Shown here: positions 26,631 through 36,034 of the stretch, piece by piece
Position numbering within the stretch: the first letter of the stretch is position 1
How the letters are laid out: each line of letters begins with the position of its first letter
DNA from: Balneolaceae bacterium
GTDB taxonomy: Bacteria > Bacteroidota > Rhodothermia > Balneolales > Balneolaceae
Assembly: GCA_007694095.1 (NCBI GenBank)
Contig: RECI01000214.1
Location: 1 to 39,104 of the forward strand
Direction: 5' to 3'
DNA: 39,104 bases
The notes under the pieces: model-generated
What the model was told of the DNA's origin: nothing
Databases searched by the model: none
Seen by the model: the letters and a program-made list of their open reading frames with translations, nothing else
Made by a program: the position numbers and the translations under genes

Positions 26631-27023
26631 CTATTTCTTCTTATCCTTGCCAACAGTTTTATCGGTATCATTCTGTTTTGAATCATCTTCATCCACTTCA
26701 TCTTCATCTTTAATTTCAATTACCTCTGCCTGCACTTCATACTCGTCTTTATCTTGATCAACTTCTTTTTCAACGATTACGGATACGTCATTAGCCACAA
26801 GTAACAGAGTGGTGATAGCTGTGATAACCGGTGCATAAAAAACGAAAAAGGTTAAGCCAGCCGCTCCGATGGTCAATTGACTCTGAAAAAGGGTTTTGCC
26901 ATGTTTGTTTTTGATGATAACCCTCCGGGTATTGCCTTCCTTAATGAGTTTTTTTATTTGGCTGATGATCTCATCAACGGTTCCCTGGATCTCTTCGAGA
27001 ATGGTATTTGATTGCTTTTCCAT
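26631..27023 (-). CDS. DUF4342-like membrane protein with acidic tail
   Basis: A 130-residue protein. The first half (TVDEIISQIKKLIKEGNTRRVIIKNKHGKTLFQSQLTIG) matches the DUF4342 pattern: an amphipathic helix, then RR-I-IKN and a Gly-rich strand turning into one or two hydrophobic helices (FFVFYAPVITAITTLLLVAN). After it comes a long, strongly charged C-terminus rich in Glu, Asp and Lys (EVIEIKDEDEVDEDD, ending KDKKK). The ATG at 27023 (MEKQSNTILEE) is preferred over one 16 codons upstream because the extra residues are poor in conservation features. Function unknown; DUF4342 proteins are often small stress- or envelope-associated proteins. Confidence 0.65.
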   Translation of the reverse strand: MEKQSNTILEEIQGTVDEIISQIKKLIKEGNTRRVIIKNKHGKTLFQSQLTIGAAGLTFFVFYAPVITAITTLLLVANDVSVIVEKEVDQDKDEYEVQAEVIEIKDEDEVDEDDSKQNDTDKTVGKDKKK

Positions 27024-27115
27024 GATGATCGCACTTTTTTTAAAATTTTTTGTAAGTAAATCGCTTTTCATAGTTCATACTACGAGAAGCCATATAAAAA
27101 GATACAGGATAAACC

Positions 27116-28657
27116 ATGCTTTCAAGAGTATTTTGTGCCTCCACAATCGGAGTGGATGCGAGGTTAATTGAAGTTGAAGTGAATTTGAGCGGTGGAGTAC
27201 CAAAGTATTTCCTTGTTGGGCTGCCCGACCGGGCTGTGAGTGAATCCAAAGACCGGATTGATGCGGCACTGAAAAATGCCGGTGCATTTCTGCCGCGCGG
27301 CAAAATTATTGTTAATCTTGCTCCCGCCGACCTCCCAAAAGAGGGCAGTGCATTCGACCTGCCAATTGCTGTAAGTCTCCTTGCTGTTTCAGGACAAATT
27401 GAAACCGATAAACTTCAAAAATCTCTGATACTGGGCGAACTTGCACTGGATGGGAAGCTGCGCCCGGTAAAAGGAGTGTTGCCAATGGCTGTAGAAGCCA
27501 GAAACCGGGGTATGGAATATGTTTTGGTTCCGAAAAGCAATGGAGCAGAAGCCGCTGTTGTTGATGGAATCAAAGTAATAGCATTTGAAAACCTGCAAGA
27601 GGTAATGGAGTGGCTTTATGATGAAAGCCGCTTGGATCCTGTAGTTGTGGATCTTCAATCGCTCTTCCATCAAAACGGGGAGGCCGAAATGCTGGATTTT
27701 GAAGATGTTCGGGGCCAGGAAAATGTGAAGCGTGCACTTGAAGTTGCTGCAGCCGGCGGACATAATGTAATTATGGTAGGCCCCCCGGGTTCAGGGAAGA
27801 CCATGATGGCCAGGCGGATTCCCACAATACTACCTCCACTCACTCTTGATGAAGCCCTTGAAACAACAAAAATCCACTCGGTAGCCGGCCTGATGGAGCC
27901 GGGAAATTCATTGGTAATAAACCGCCCGTTCAGAAGTCCCCATCATACTGTTTCTGATGTGGCATTGGTTGGAGGCGGTAGTATACCTATGCCGGGTGAA
28001 ATTTCGATGGCTCACAATGGCGTGTTATTTCTGGATGAACTTCCGGAGTTTAAACGAAGTGCACTCGAGGTAATGAGGCAGCCTCTTGAAGACGGATCAG
28101 TGAGTATATCACGAGCGCGAATGAGCGTGAATTATCCGAGCCGGATTATGCTCGTAGCCTCAATGAACCCGTCACCCACAGGTGATTGGTACAACCCTGA
28201 AGATGAAAACGGGGCAACCAACACCCAGATGCAGCGTTATTTGAGTAAAATCAGCGGCCCGCTTCTCGACAGGATCGACCTGCATATAGATGTTGATAAA
28301 GTGAGTTTTGAGGAACTATCAGCCAAAACAAAAGGTGAAAGCTCTGCAAGCATCAGAAAACGTGTGGTTGAGGCAAGAGAGTTACAGAGCAGAAGGTTTC
28401 TGGGTATACGTGGCGTCTATAGCAATGCACAAATGAGCACGAAATTGGCGAGAAAAATCTGCAGGATAGATGAGGCGGGTGAGCAGATGCTGAAAAAAGC
28501 AATGAATTCACTTGGGCTTTCAGCCAGGGCATTCGACAGGATCTTGAAAGTTTCACGGACAATCGCCGATTTGGATCGATCGGAATCGATAAAGTCGAAT
28601 CACATCGCTGAAGCCATCCAGTACAGAACGCTCGACAGGGAAGGCTGGCTGGGTTGA
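27116..28657 (+). CDS. comM: YifB/ComM-family Mg-chelatase-like AAA+ ATPase
   Basis: A 513-residue AAA+ protein. The N-terminal Lon-like domain (SRVFCASTIGVDARLIEVEV, VGLPDRAVSESKDRI, NLAPADLPKEGSAFDLPIA) is followed by the AAA+ core with Walker A GPPGSGKTMMARR (about 222-229), HHTVSDVALVGGG, Walker B GVLFLDELPEF, and MNPSPTG. ComM is a branch-migration helicase that helps integrate incoming DNA during natural transformation; YifB homologues exist in many non-competent species too. The C-terminal region (LSARAFDRILKVSRTIADL) is complete. One Cys at residue 6 replaces the usual variable position. Natural competence is possible but not shown. Confidence 0.95.
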   Translation: MLSRVFCASTIGVDARLIEVEVNLSGGVPKYFLVGLPDRAVSESKDRIDAALKNAGAFLPRGKIIVNLAPADLPKEGSAFDLPIAVSLLAVSGQIETDKLQKSLILGELALDGKLRPVKGVLPMAVEARNRGMEYVLVPKSNGAEAAVVDGIKVIAFENLQEVMEWLYDESRLDPVVVDLQSLFHQNGEAEMLDFEDVRGQENVKRALEVAAAGGHNVIMVGPPGSGKTMMARRIPTILPPLTLDEALETTKIHSVAGLMEPGNSLVINRPFRSPHHTVSDVALVGGGSIPMPGEISMAHNGVLFLDELPEFKRSALEVMRQPLEDGSVSISRARMSVNYPSRIMLVASMNPSPTGDWYNPEDENGATNTQMQRYLSKISGPLLDRIDLHIDVDKVSFEELSAKTKGESSASIRKRVVEARELQSRRFLGIRGVYSNAQMSTKLARKICRIDEAGEQMLKKAMNSLGLSARAFDRILKVSRTIADLDRSESIKSNHIAEAIQYRTLDREGWLG

Positions 28658-28799
28658 GGATAAATGTGGATTTCCTGAATTGACTGGAGTTTGGGGTATA
28701 CTTCAGACATTCCAAATACTTCAATCACTTGATATTCAAGGTATACCTGCTTGTCGGGAACAATTCCGTTCCGGATGGGTATCAAAAATTAAAAACAAA

Positions 28800-28886
28800 A
28801 TGTACCGGGAATATCAAACATACTGGAAGGGCAACTGGGTATTCACCCTGCCATTTATCCTGCTGATTCTCTATCTCTTCTTATAG
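28800..28886 (+). CDS. Possible 28-residue single-helix membrane peptide
   Basis: From ATG 28800: a polar start (MYREYQTYWKGNW) followed by one hydrophobic helix (VFTLPFILLILYLFL) and a stop. The charge pattern fits a small membrane peptide, and it stands alone between comM and the SDR gene. No ribosome site is obvious and chance cannot be excluded. Confidence 0.3.
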   Translation: MYREYQTYWKGNWVFTLPFILLILYLFL

Positions 28887-28944
28887 AGGCAGAAGTATGT
28901 TTAGGCGTTTAGAGCGCCGTTAATACCAACTTGTTGTTCATCAT

Positions 28945-29667
28945 TTAGATTCTTTCGATCAGCCAGTTTGGCGCTAATTTGATCAGCCACGCAATAAATC
29001 TCCAGCGGCGTGTGATATACGAGATCTTTTTTTTCTTTTCTATATCGATAAGCATCTGATGTACAGCTTTGTTTGTAGCTGCAACCCAAAACATCCCTTT
29101 TTTACCCTCAGTCATTTCGCTTTCAACGAAACCGGGTTTCACATCTGTAATGGTTATATCATATTTTGAATGATAGCATCGGTTTCTGTACCCTTGCATG
29201 TATGTTGAAATAAATGCCTTAGAAGCTGAATAAGGTGCATTGCGGGCAGCACCAAACAATCCTGCGATAGATGAAACCCCAACAATGTGACCGTGTCCTT
29301 GTTTACGAAAGTATTGAAATGCCTCTCCGAATATTCTGACAAACCCGCTTACATTCACATCTATTATTTCCTGTTCCATGGATGTTACAGAAGAAGCCGG
29401 GTAGTTGGCAATTCCCGAGTTTATTACAATAATATCCATACCTCCCATTTCTTCGATGAGTGAGTGCAGCTGCTCAATTGCTTTCTCTTGCTGAACTACA
29501 TCCATTTCACGAAAATAAAAATCTTCACCCAGATCTTCCCGGAGCTGTTTCAGTCTATCAATGCGGCGCCCTGTGCCGCCTACAATATACCCCTTGCTAT
29601 ATGCCTGGCGGGCAAGGGCAGCACCGATGCCCGATGTGGCACCGATAATGATCATACGTTTTTTCAC
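28945..29667 (-). CDS. Short-chain dehydrogenase/reductase
   Basis: A 240-residue NAD(P)-dependent oxidoreductase of the classical SDR type. TGxxxGIG cofactor loop appears as GATSGIGAALARQ at residues 8-20, followed by GGTGRRIDRL (Arg residues suggest NADPH preference). The NAG-like motif is NSGIANY, and the catalytic triad is visible as S in VSSIAG and Y-x3-K in YSASKAF. The C-terminus ends in a hydrophobic/charged segment (FIAWLIKLAPNWLIERI) that may contact membrane lipid. Substrate cannot be told from sequence. It is the last gene of a minus-strand cluster; the DUF6580-like gene ends 13 bases upstream. Confidence 0.92.
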   Translation of the reverse strand: MKKRMIIIGATSGIGAALARQAYSKGYIVGGTGRRIDRLKQLREDLGEDFYFREMDVVQQEKAIEQLHSLIEEMGGMDIIVINSGIANYPASSVTSMEQEIIDVNVSGFVRIFGEAFQYFRKQGHGHIVGVSSIAGLFGAARNAPYSASKAFISTYMQGYRNRCYHSKYDITITDVKPGFVESEMTEGKKGMFWVAATNKAVHQMLIDIEKKKKISYITRRWRFIAWLIKLAPNWLIERI

Positions 29668-29680
29668 GAAAAGGAGATAT

Positions 29681-30268
29681 TCAGGATTCTATGTAAGCAG
29701 GTGCAATGGATGGGTATCGGAATTTAAGCCATTCATATCCTCCAAATAGAAAAGCCGAATAAATAACATTTCCAGCAATAGTATAATGGAAAAAGGGTAT
29801 AGCGGCAACATAGCAGGAGATAAGGCCTTCAAATGTAAATGGATACATTGGGCTTCCAACCCAAACACCGAAGTTGCTGACAATGTAAAAAATTACTGAT
29901 GCACCCAGGGCCCCGCCAAGAACACGGCCAAAAGTTATTTTTTTCAAAAGAACATAGCCAAGAAGTACAATCATAACTATACTGCCATAAAGGTAAATAA
30001 AACCACCAGTTAGCCAGGTAAATCCATCAAAATATGCTGTGTACACAATATTATTTAGATATAAATCACTTAGCCAGAGGGCTGCCAGCGGAATAATCAA
30101 GGCCCATTTTTTATCTGAGAAATATGCTGCCCCAAATAGAGCAATTGCACCAATCGGCGTAAAGTTGTAAGCATGTGGCAGCAATCGTGACAGGACAGCG
30201 AATATGATGAAACCGGCTATAATGTAGATAGATTTTTTTGACATTGTGATTTTTGGCTTTTTATTCAT
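29681..30268 (-). CDS. DUF6580-like integral membrane protein
   Basis: A 195-residue protein with about five membrane helices. The segment SRLLPHAYNFTPIGAIALFGAAYFSDKKWALIIPL followed by LWLSDLYLN is the recognisable core of DUF6580 proteins, which resemble the S components of ECF vitamin transporters. GNVIYSAFLFGGYEWL closes the last helix. The frame is open for 72 more codons upstream but that part overlaps the AAG gene and is not protein-like, so the start is ATG 30268 or ATG 30244; either gives a normal N-terminus. Substrate unknown. No ECF ATPase gene is nearby. Confidence 0.75.
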   Translation of the reverse strand: MNKKPKITMSKKSIYIIAGFIIFAVLSRLLPHAYNFTPIGAIALFGAAYFSDKKWALIIPLAALWLSDLYLNNIVYTAYFDGFTWLTGGFIYLYGSIVMIVLLGYVLLKKITFGRVLGGALGASVIFYIVSNFGVWVGSPMYPFTFEGLISCYVAAIPFFHYTIAGNVIYSAFLFGGYEWLKFRYPSIAPAYIES

Positions 30269-30326
30269 TGCCCTAAATATAAGAGTTGAGAAACAAAAGT
30301 GTGAGGAAGAAATAAAGACAATTTTA

Positions 30327-30923
30327 TCACAGTAATTCTGCAGAAATAAAAAAACGCCATAGCCTGTTTGCATCTTCACCGGCATAATCAACACCAATTC
30401 GTTTTGAGTGTTGGATTTTGTATGAATGGATAAATATCTCTCTGTCTTCGATCCACAATGGAGGTTCTGATAATGATACTGCATTTAGGCTGGTTGTAAT
30501 ACCGAGTGCTTGTGACAGTTTGCCTGGCCCGTTGGTCAGGTTCTCCCTGGTTCTGCTTTTCCTCCGCTCCAACATTACTTCTATTCCGTCAACAGGATGA
30601 ATTGCCCTTATCAAAACAGCATCGGCCATTCCCTCTCTGTTGGTAACTACATTCAGTAAATGATGGATTCCGTAACATAGATATATATATGCCCGGCCCG
30701 GCCTGCCATACATCACCTCGGTCCGGGCAGTTCTGAGGCCATTGTTGGCGTGGCAGGCTTTGTCATTTCGGCCGCAGTAAGCCTCAGTTTCGGTGATAAT
30801 GCCCGCGGTAAACCGGCTGCCAATGTTACTGCACAAAACCTTACCCAGTAGCATTTGACTTGCTTTAACGACATCCGGGCTGGCATAAAAAGATGCTGGC
30901 AGCAGTACACCCTGTTTTTTCAT
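30327..30923 (-). CDS. DNA-3-methyladenine glycosylase (AAG/MPG family)
   Basis: A 198-residue base-excision repair enzyme that removes alkylated purines such as 3-methyladenine and hypoxanthine. Landmarks: VKASQMLLGKVLCS, ITETEAYCGRNDKACHA (the catalytic Glu and neighbouring residues), RTEVMYGRPGRAYIYLCYGIHHLLNVVT and NGPGKLSQALGI. Length is typical for bacterial members. It begins 2 bases after the BrkB-like gene stop, so the two are in one operon, and the DUF6580 gene follows after 58 bases. Confidence 0.95.
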   Translation of the reverse strand: MKKQGVLLPASFYASPDVVKASQMLLGKVLCSNIGSRFTAGIITETEAYCGRNDKACHANNGLRTARTEVMYGRPGRAYIYLCYGIHHLLNVVTNREGMADAVLIRAIHPVDGIEVMLERRKSRTRENLTNGPGKLSQALGITTSLNAVSLSEPPLWIEDREIFIHSYKIQHSKRIGVDYAGEDANRLWRFFISAELL

Positions 30924-30925
30924 TG

Positions 30926-31849
30926 CTAGGAAATAGCAGTGTATGGATTCTTTTCAACCGCGGGAACATGCCTCAGGTAAACATCCTGGTAGGCACGGGC
31001 GAGTATGGACGTAAAGATAAAGAGCGCCGCCGCGTAAAATGCCCAAAATGTAATGATTAGCAGCGCTGCATATCCCTGGTAAAAAAACCTGTAAGCTGTA
31101 AATGCATATTCAAGATAAATACTGACTCCGTAACGGGCTGATTCAAAAAGGATGGTATATGACAAGGCTGCCACAAGCGCAACCCGTATATTAATCCTTC
31201 CCTCGCTGATAAACCGGTAAATCACAAAAAAGAGAAGGAATGTAAATACCAGTGGAACGAGACCGGTAAGCCACTCCGACAGCCAGCCGAGTTGAATTAC
31301 AATTTCCGTGAATGGTACATGGTACTCTTCAAAACTGAAAAATGAGATCAATGAAATCGCCATCGTAAAAAAGATGAAAACCCCGCCAATAATACCGAAT
31401 GCAAAAAAATTATAGACAAACTCCATTGCGGGGCTCTTCCTGTCTTTTATATCAAACACATTGAAGAGTACATGCTTGAGTGAATGAAGAAGGCCTTGTG
31501 CGAAAACCATCAAAATAATCAATCCTGTAATTCCGAATATTTGCCTTGCGCCAATGAGTGGTTCAATCATGGCTTCTATCGTTACAGCCCCTTCGATGAT
31601 ATCGCCAGCTTGTGATTCATAGGCGAATGAAGGCAGTAATTCTCTGCCATAACGAACAAGTTCCTCAAATGCGGCATCAATGGAGAGTATATAACCGAGA
31701 ATGGAAATCAGAATGAGTGTGAAGGGAATAGCACAAATGAATAGATTAAACGTTATCGCAGAGGCATTAAAAAGTACATCCTTTCTGTACAGCAGAGTGC
31801 CTACCCGTTTCCAAAAAAGTACCATGTTGCTCTTTGAATAATCACCCAT
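30926..31849 (-). CDS. YihY/BrkB-family membrane protein
   Basis: A 307-residue inner-membrane protein with about six helices. The start region (FNASAITFNLFICAIPFTLILISILGYIL) and the segment RFISEGRINIRVALVAALSYTILFESARYGVSIYLEYAFTAYRFFYQGYAALLIITFWAFYAAALFIFTSIL are characteristic of the YihY family, long mislabelled ribonuclease BN. Family function is unsettled; roles in envelope or serum resistance are suggested for BrkB. It is the first gene of the minus-strand cluster, so its promoter lies in 31850-32034, shared with the divergent mutS. Confidence 0.93.
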   Translation of the reverse strand: MGDYSKSNMVLFWKRVGTLLYRKDVLFNASAITFNLFICAIPFTLILISILGYILSIDAAFEELVRYGRELLPSFAYESQAGDIIEGAVTIEAMIEPLIGARQIFGITGLIILMVFAQGLLHSLKHVLFNVFDIKDRKSPAMEFVYNFFAFGIIGGVFIFFTMAISLISFFSFEEYHVPFTEIVIQLGWLSEWLTGLVPLVFTFLLFFVIYRFISEGRINIRVALVAALSYTILFESARYGVSIYLEYAFTAYRFFYQGYAALLIITFWAFYAAALFIFTSILARAYQDVYLRHVPAVEKNPYTAIS

Positions 31850-32034
31850 ACATTTAGAAAAATAAGTTGATCAGACCTGAAAGCAAAATGTGCTTTTTTA
31901 TTGGCCTGACGGGCAGAATCTGATTGAAGCTTTGTGTAAGTTATGGCTTATAACCTGATGGGTGGATCGGGCTTGAAAGTTGGTAATATAATGTTCTTTT
32001 TTGAAAAGGGCGGAATGTTTTCTTAGAATTGAAC

Positions 32035-34707
32035 ATGAGTAACAAGAAAAAGCAGACGCCGCTGATGCGGCAATATTTTGAGATAAAAGAGAAGCACCCT
32101 GGTACAATTTTACTTTTCAGGGTCGGGGATTTCTATGAAACGTTTGCTGATGATGCGGTACTGATCAGCAAGGAGCTTGGTATTACGCTAACCAAGAGAA
32201 ATAATGGCGGTGATCAGACCCCGCTGGCCGGATTTCCATATCATGCGCTCGACACATACCTTCCCAAACTGGTGAAACGTGGTTACCGGGTGGCTATCTG
32301 TGAACAAACCGAAGACCCTGAGACTGCCAAAAAAGCCGGAAAAAAAATTGTAGACCGTGAAGTTACTGAAATCACCACTCCGGGGGTTACGCTGTCTGAT
32401 AAACTTCTTGATCATAACCGGAACAATTACATTGTTTCGGTCTATTTTGCCGGTGGAACTGCAGGAGTGGCTTTTTCCGACATTTCGACCGGCGAATTTG
32501 CCCTCAGCCAGATTTCCAAATCAGACCTGGATTCTCTGCTGCAATCACTCCAGCCGTCAGAGCTTTTAATTCAGAAAAAACTGAAAAATAATTTACCCGA
32601 ACTTCTCACGCGATATAACATTACCTATATCGACGATTGGGTATATGATGGCAATTACGGCTACAAACTCCTGACAGAACATTTCAAAACGCATTCATTA
32701 AAGGGTTTTGGAGTCGAAGAGCTTGAAATTTCACACACTGCTGCCGGTTCGCTGCTTCACTATATGCAGGAGACACAAAAATCAACACTTGGGCACCTAA
32801 GGCGTTTATACGCTTATGAAAATAGTGACTATATGTCGCTGGATGGATCCACCAAACGCAACCTGGAACTGGTTGCAACCATGCAGGAAAGTGGCACAGA
32901 CGGTACGCTGGTTTCAATTCTCGATGATACGGTAACCGCAATGGGGGGGCGATTACTCAGGAAATGGATTATGCGACCGTTGAAAAAAGTGAAGCCGATT
33001 GATGAAAGGCTGGAAGCAGTTGGCTGGCTGCGCGATCATCACGAACGAAGAAACGAATTGCGCGATGAGAAGGAGCAGATTGGTGACCTGGAACGTCTCA
33101 TCAGCCGCATTAGCGTTGGACGAACAAACGCGAGGGATATGAAGCAGCTGCAGCTTTCCCTTGCCCAGATTCCCCGTGTAAAAATACAACTGTCACAAAC
33201 CGAAAATTTGTTGTTAAAAACAATTAACAGCAAGTTGAAGCTACTGGTTGAAGTTCAGGAACGGATCAACAGGGCCATCGTTGATGAACCGCCGGCAAGT
33301 ATACGTGATGGGGGGATGATTGCCGATGGGTTCAACAGCGATCTCGATGAACTGCGGGAAATTGCCAGGAACGGCAAACAATATATTGCACGGATCAAAG
33401 ACAAACTGGCTAAAGAATCGGGAATTCCTTCACTTAAAATCGGTTACAACAAAGTGTTCGGATACTATATCGAAATAACAAATACCCACAAAAACAAGGT
33501 GCCGGTTCATTTTATCCGGAAGCAAACTCTCGTTAATTCAGAGCGTTACATCACACCTGAATTGAAAGAAGTTGAGGAAAAAGTTCTTTCGGCAGAGGAT
33601 AAGAGTAAGACACTGGAAGGAGAGCTATTTGAAGAATTGCGGTTGTATGTGGCTGAGTTTGCTGATGATGTTCAACAAATTGCCCAGGCGATTGCCGAAC
33701 TTGACTGCCTTCAAAGTTTTGCCGAAGTGGCATTTCGAAACAGTTATGTAAGGCCGGTTATCAATACGGGCGATGTGATTGATGTGAAAAAAGGGCGGCA
33801 TCCTGTTGTGGAAAAAACACTGCCTGCGGGCGAGCCGTTTATTCCCAACGATATTTATCTCGATAATTCCGAGTACCAGATCCTGATTATTACAGGGCCA
33901 AACATGGCCGGGAAAAGTATCATACTACGGCAGACCGGATTGCTTGTATTAATGGCTCAGCTCGGATGTTTTGTTCCTGCACAGGCGGCGACAATCGGTT
34001 TGGTTGACAAAATATTTACACGGGTTGGTGCATCCGATAATCTTGCTGCCGGGGAAAGCACGTTCCTGGTAGAGATGAATGAAGCTGCAAATATTCTGAA
34101 TAATGCAACGCCAAAGTCATTGATATTACTTGATGAAGTAGGCCGGGGTACAAGTACGTTCGATGGCCTGAGCATTGCATGGTCTCTTTCCGAATATCTG
34201 CACAACAAACCGGAAGTGGCCGCAAAAACGCTTTTTGCAACACACTACCACGAATTGAATGAACTTGAGAGCCGGTACGAGCGTATAAAAAATTTCAATG
34301 TAGAAGTGAAAGAGCATCAAGGGAAAGTGATCTTTATGCGTAAACTGGTTCGCGGCGGTTCTGACCACAGTTATGGTATCCAGGTGGCAAACATGGCCGG
34401 TTTGCCGCAGGTGGTTATTAATCGGGCGAAGGAGATTCTTGCAAACCTTGAAAGCCACACTCTGGATGTAAGTCATGAAGGAAACGGAGCTGTGAAGCAA
34501 TCTGCGCTCAAAAAAGAAGCTGCACGCAAAACCGTTCAGCATGTGCAAAAACAGGAACAGCTGCCACAAATGACACTTTTCGATACTCATATCGATCCCA
34601 ATGTGGAGACCGTTCTGAATAAACTCGAAGCATGTGATCCAGAGAGAATGACACCTATTGAAGCGTTATTGTTAATGAGTGAATTAAAGAGATTGGTAAA
34701 AAAATAA
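32035..34707 (+). CDS. mutS: DNA mismatch repair protein MutS
   Basis: An 890-residue mismatch sensor. The mismatch-contact motif F-x-E is seen in GDFYETF (F33, E35). The clamp and lever domains follow, then the ATPase with Walker A GPNMAGKS (about 621-628), Walker B LILLDEVGRGTSTFDG and the ATHYHEL switch, and a C-terminal tail with VQKQEQLPQMTLFD (a possible beta-clamp-binding QxxLF-like element) and a final helix-turn dimerisation segment. Full length and intact. The ATG at 32035 is preferred; a TTG two codons upstream would add only two residues. Confidence 0.98.
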   Translation: MSNKKKQTPLMRQYFEIKEKHPGTILLFRVGDFYETFADDAVLISKELGITLTKRNNGGDQTPLAGFPYHALDTYLPKLVKRGYRVAICEQTEDPETAKKAGKKIVDREVTEITTPGVTLSDKLLDHNRNNYIVSVYFAGGTAGVAFSDISTGEFALSQISKSDLDSLLQSLQPSELLIQKKLKNNLPELLTRYNITYIDDWVYDGNYGYKLLTEHFKTHSLKGFGVEELEISHTAAGSLLHYMQETQKSTLGHLRRLYAYENSDYMSLDGSTKRNLELVATMQESGTDGTLVSILDDTVTAMGGRLLRKWIMRPLKKVKPIDERLEAVGWLRDHHERRNELRDEKEQIGDLERLISRISVGRTNARDMKQLQLSLAQIPRVKIQLSQTENLLLKTINSKLKLLVEVQERINRAIVDEPPASIRDGGMIADGFNSDLDELREIARNGKQYIARIKDKLAKESGIPSLKIGYNKVFGYYIEITNTHKNKVPVHFIRKQTLVNSERYITPELKEVEEKVLSAEDKSKTLEGELFEELRLYVAEFADDVQQIAQAIAELDCLQSFAEVAFRNSYVRPVINTGDVIDVKKGRHPVVEKTLPAGEPFIPNDIYLDNSEYQILIITGPNMAGKSIILRQTGLLVLMAQLGCFVPAQAATIGLVDKIFTRVGASDNLAAGESTFLVEMNEAANILNNATPKSLILLDEVGRGTSTFDGLSIAWSLSEYLHNKPEVAAKTLFATHYHELNELESRYERIKNFNVEVKEHQGKVIFMRKLVRGGSDHSYGIQVANMAGLPQVVINRAKEILANLESHTLDVSHEGNGAVKQSALKKEAARKTVQHVQKQEQLPQMTLFDTHIDPNVETVLNKLEACDPERMTPIEALLLMSELKRLVKK

Positions 34708-34837
34708 CCTGAATCAGATTATTTAATTTATCAGAAAAATTTCCATATTTGTCCTGATTTTTCGTATTTGTTAAAGAACCGATGCAAGTGGAATGGTGCA
34801 AAGGCGAGTTTTCATTGCATTCTTAAAACAGTTCTGT

Positions 34838-36034
34838 ATGCCAATTAACAAAAATACCGGCAGTTTCACACCATTAATAGGGTTCATGGCTGTCATAATT
34901 GCTACTTTATTGATCCTGCTTTCCGGATGTTCAACAGGTTTAGATAATTCTCAATGTGATATGGCTCCTTTTTTCGACCATCTTCCGGTAAACGAAGAAG
35001 CCATTGAATCGTTCATCGTATTAGGCCAGTTTAACCCTCCGGGTGATGTGGCTCCACGTCCTCAAACAGGCCTTCGTTTACACCCTGACACGATTACACC
35101 CGTGTATGCACCCGGTAATATCGTGATTACAGCTGTTGAACGTTCAACCTGGCTCAACTCACCTTTCAGGGAGGGCCATTCTGATTATACCATAGTTTTT
35201 GAAATAGACGGGTGCCGGTCAATTTCAGGAAATATGGAGCATATGGATTTTCTGATTCCGGAACTCGAGAATGAACTATCGGGGGCGAGATGCGAAACTT
35301 ACTCAACAGAATCCGAAACGGTTCAGTCATGCCTGAAAAGAGTAAAAATCAAAAAGCAATCGGGTGATATTTTGGGCCAGGCCGGCGGCTTCGTCGGAGC
35401 ACTTGATTTTGATCTGTTCGACAGAAATCACCGCAATGAGTTTGTAAACCAAAACAGGCTGCGAGATGGATTTCGGCAAGCCATTTGCCCACAAGCATTG
35501 TTTATTGAACCCTTAAAAAATATCTTACTGAGAAAAGTTGGGAGGGGTGGTATTTGGAGAACGGCCGAACCGGTTTGCGGCACCATGGAAATTGATATTA
35601 ACGGTACAGCTCAGGGGCTTTGGGTGCTTGACGGAAGGGATGTATCTTTAAGTGGAGATACCTACAATCTGTTCTTTTCACTTGCATTGGATGACATTAT
35701 GCCGCAGAAATACGTGGTGTTGGTTACTGCACATGAAAAATTCAGAATTAGTGATGCTGGATCGGTTGTAATTGGTTTTGAAACTGAACCTGCCGGACGT
35801 ATAAATAGAAATTTTGCCGATCTTCCTGCGGATGGGTCCATCTACTGTTATATGCCTGTAACCGATTCGCCCTTACACCGGGCAATTCATGATTTGAGTG
35901 TGTTCATGGCATTTAATTCTGATGGGAAAGTTACCCTTGAACGAAAATATCACGCACCTGGTGAGAGTCCCTGTTTTATAGCAGAGCCAGAAACCTGGGC
36001 TTTCTCTTCTGCTGCGATACGACTGATGCGTTAG
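34838..36034 (+). CDS. Lipoprotein with possible degenerate M23-like domain
   Basis: A 398-residue lipoprotein. From ATG 34838 the leader MPINKNTG...LLILLSGC (Cys31) is well formed; an ATG at 34793 adds 15 residues and makes the leader unusually long. The middle part (TPVYAPGNIVITAVERS, then SDYTIVFEIDGCRSISGNMEHMD) has the order of a LytM/M23 barrel (APADGTV, then substrate strands, then HxH region) but lacks clear zinc-ligand HxH and HxxxD motifs, so any peptidase activity is doubtful. The C-terminal part is beta-rich and ends in a possible disulfide-bonded region. I do not recognise a named family with certainty. Confidence 0.6.
   Translation: MPINKNTGSFTPLIGFMAVIIATLLILLSGCSTGLDNSQCDMAPFFDHLPVNEEAIESFIVLGQFNPPGDVAPRPQTGLRLHPDTITPVYAPGNIVITAVERSTWLNSPFREGHSDYTIVFEIDGCRSISGNMEHMDFLIPELENELSGARCETYSTESETVQSCLKRVKIKKQSGDILGQAGGFVGALDFDLFDRNHRNEFVNQNRLRDGFRQAICPQALFIEPLKNILLRKVGRGGIWRTAEPVCGTMEIDINGTAQGLWVLDGRDVSLSGDTYNLFFSLALDDIMPQKYVVLVTAHEKFRISDAGSVVIGFETEPAGRINRNFADLPADGSIYCYMPVTDSPLHRAIHDLSVFMAFNSDGKVTLERKYHAPGESPCFIAEPETWAFSSAAIRLMR

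Noticed and set aside
29681-30484. 267-codon version of the DUF6580-like gene
   Set aside because: The first 72 codons overlap the AAG gene and lack membrane-protein character; ATG 30268 or 30244 gives a normal start.
34126-34590. 154-codon open frame opposite mutS
   Set aside because: Antisense to the MutS ATPase region; no domain, and the length is explained by codon bias on the other strand.
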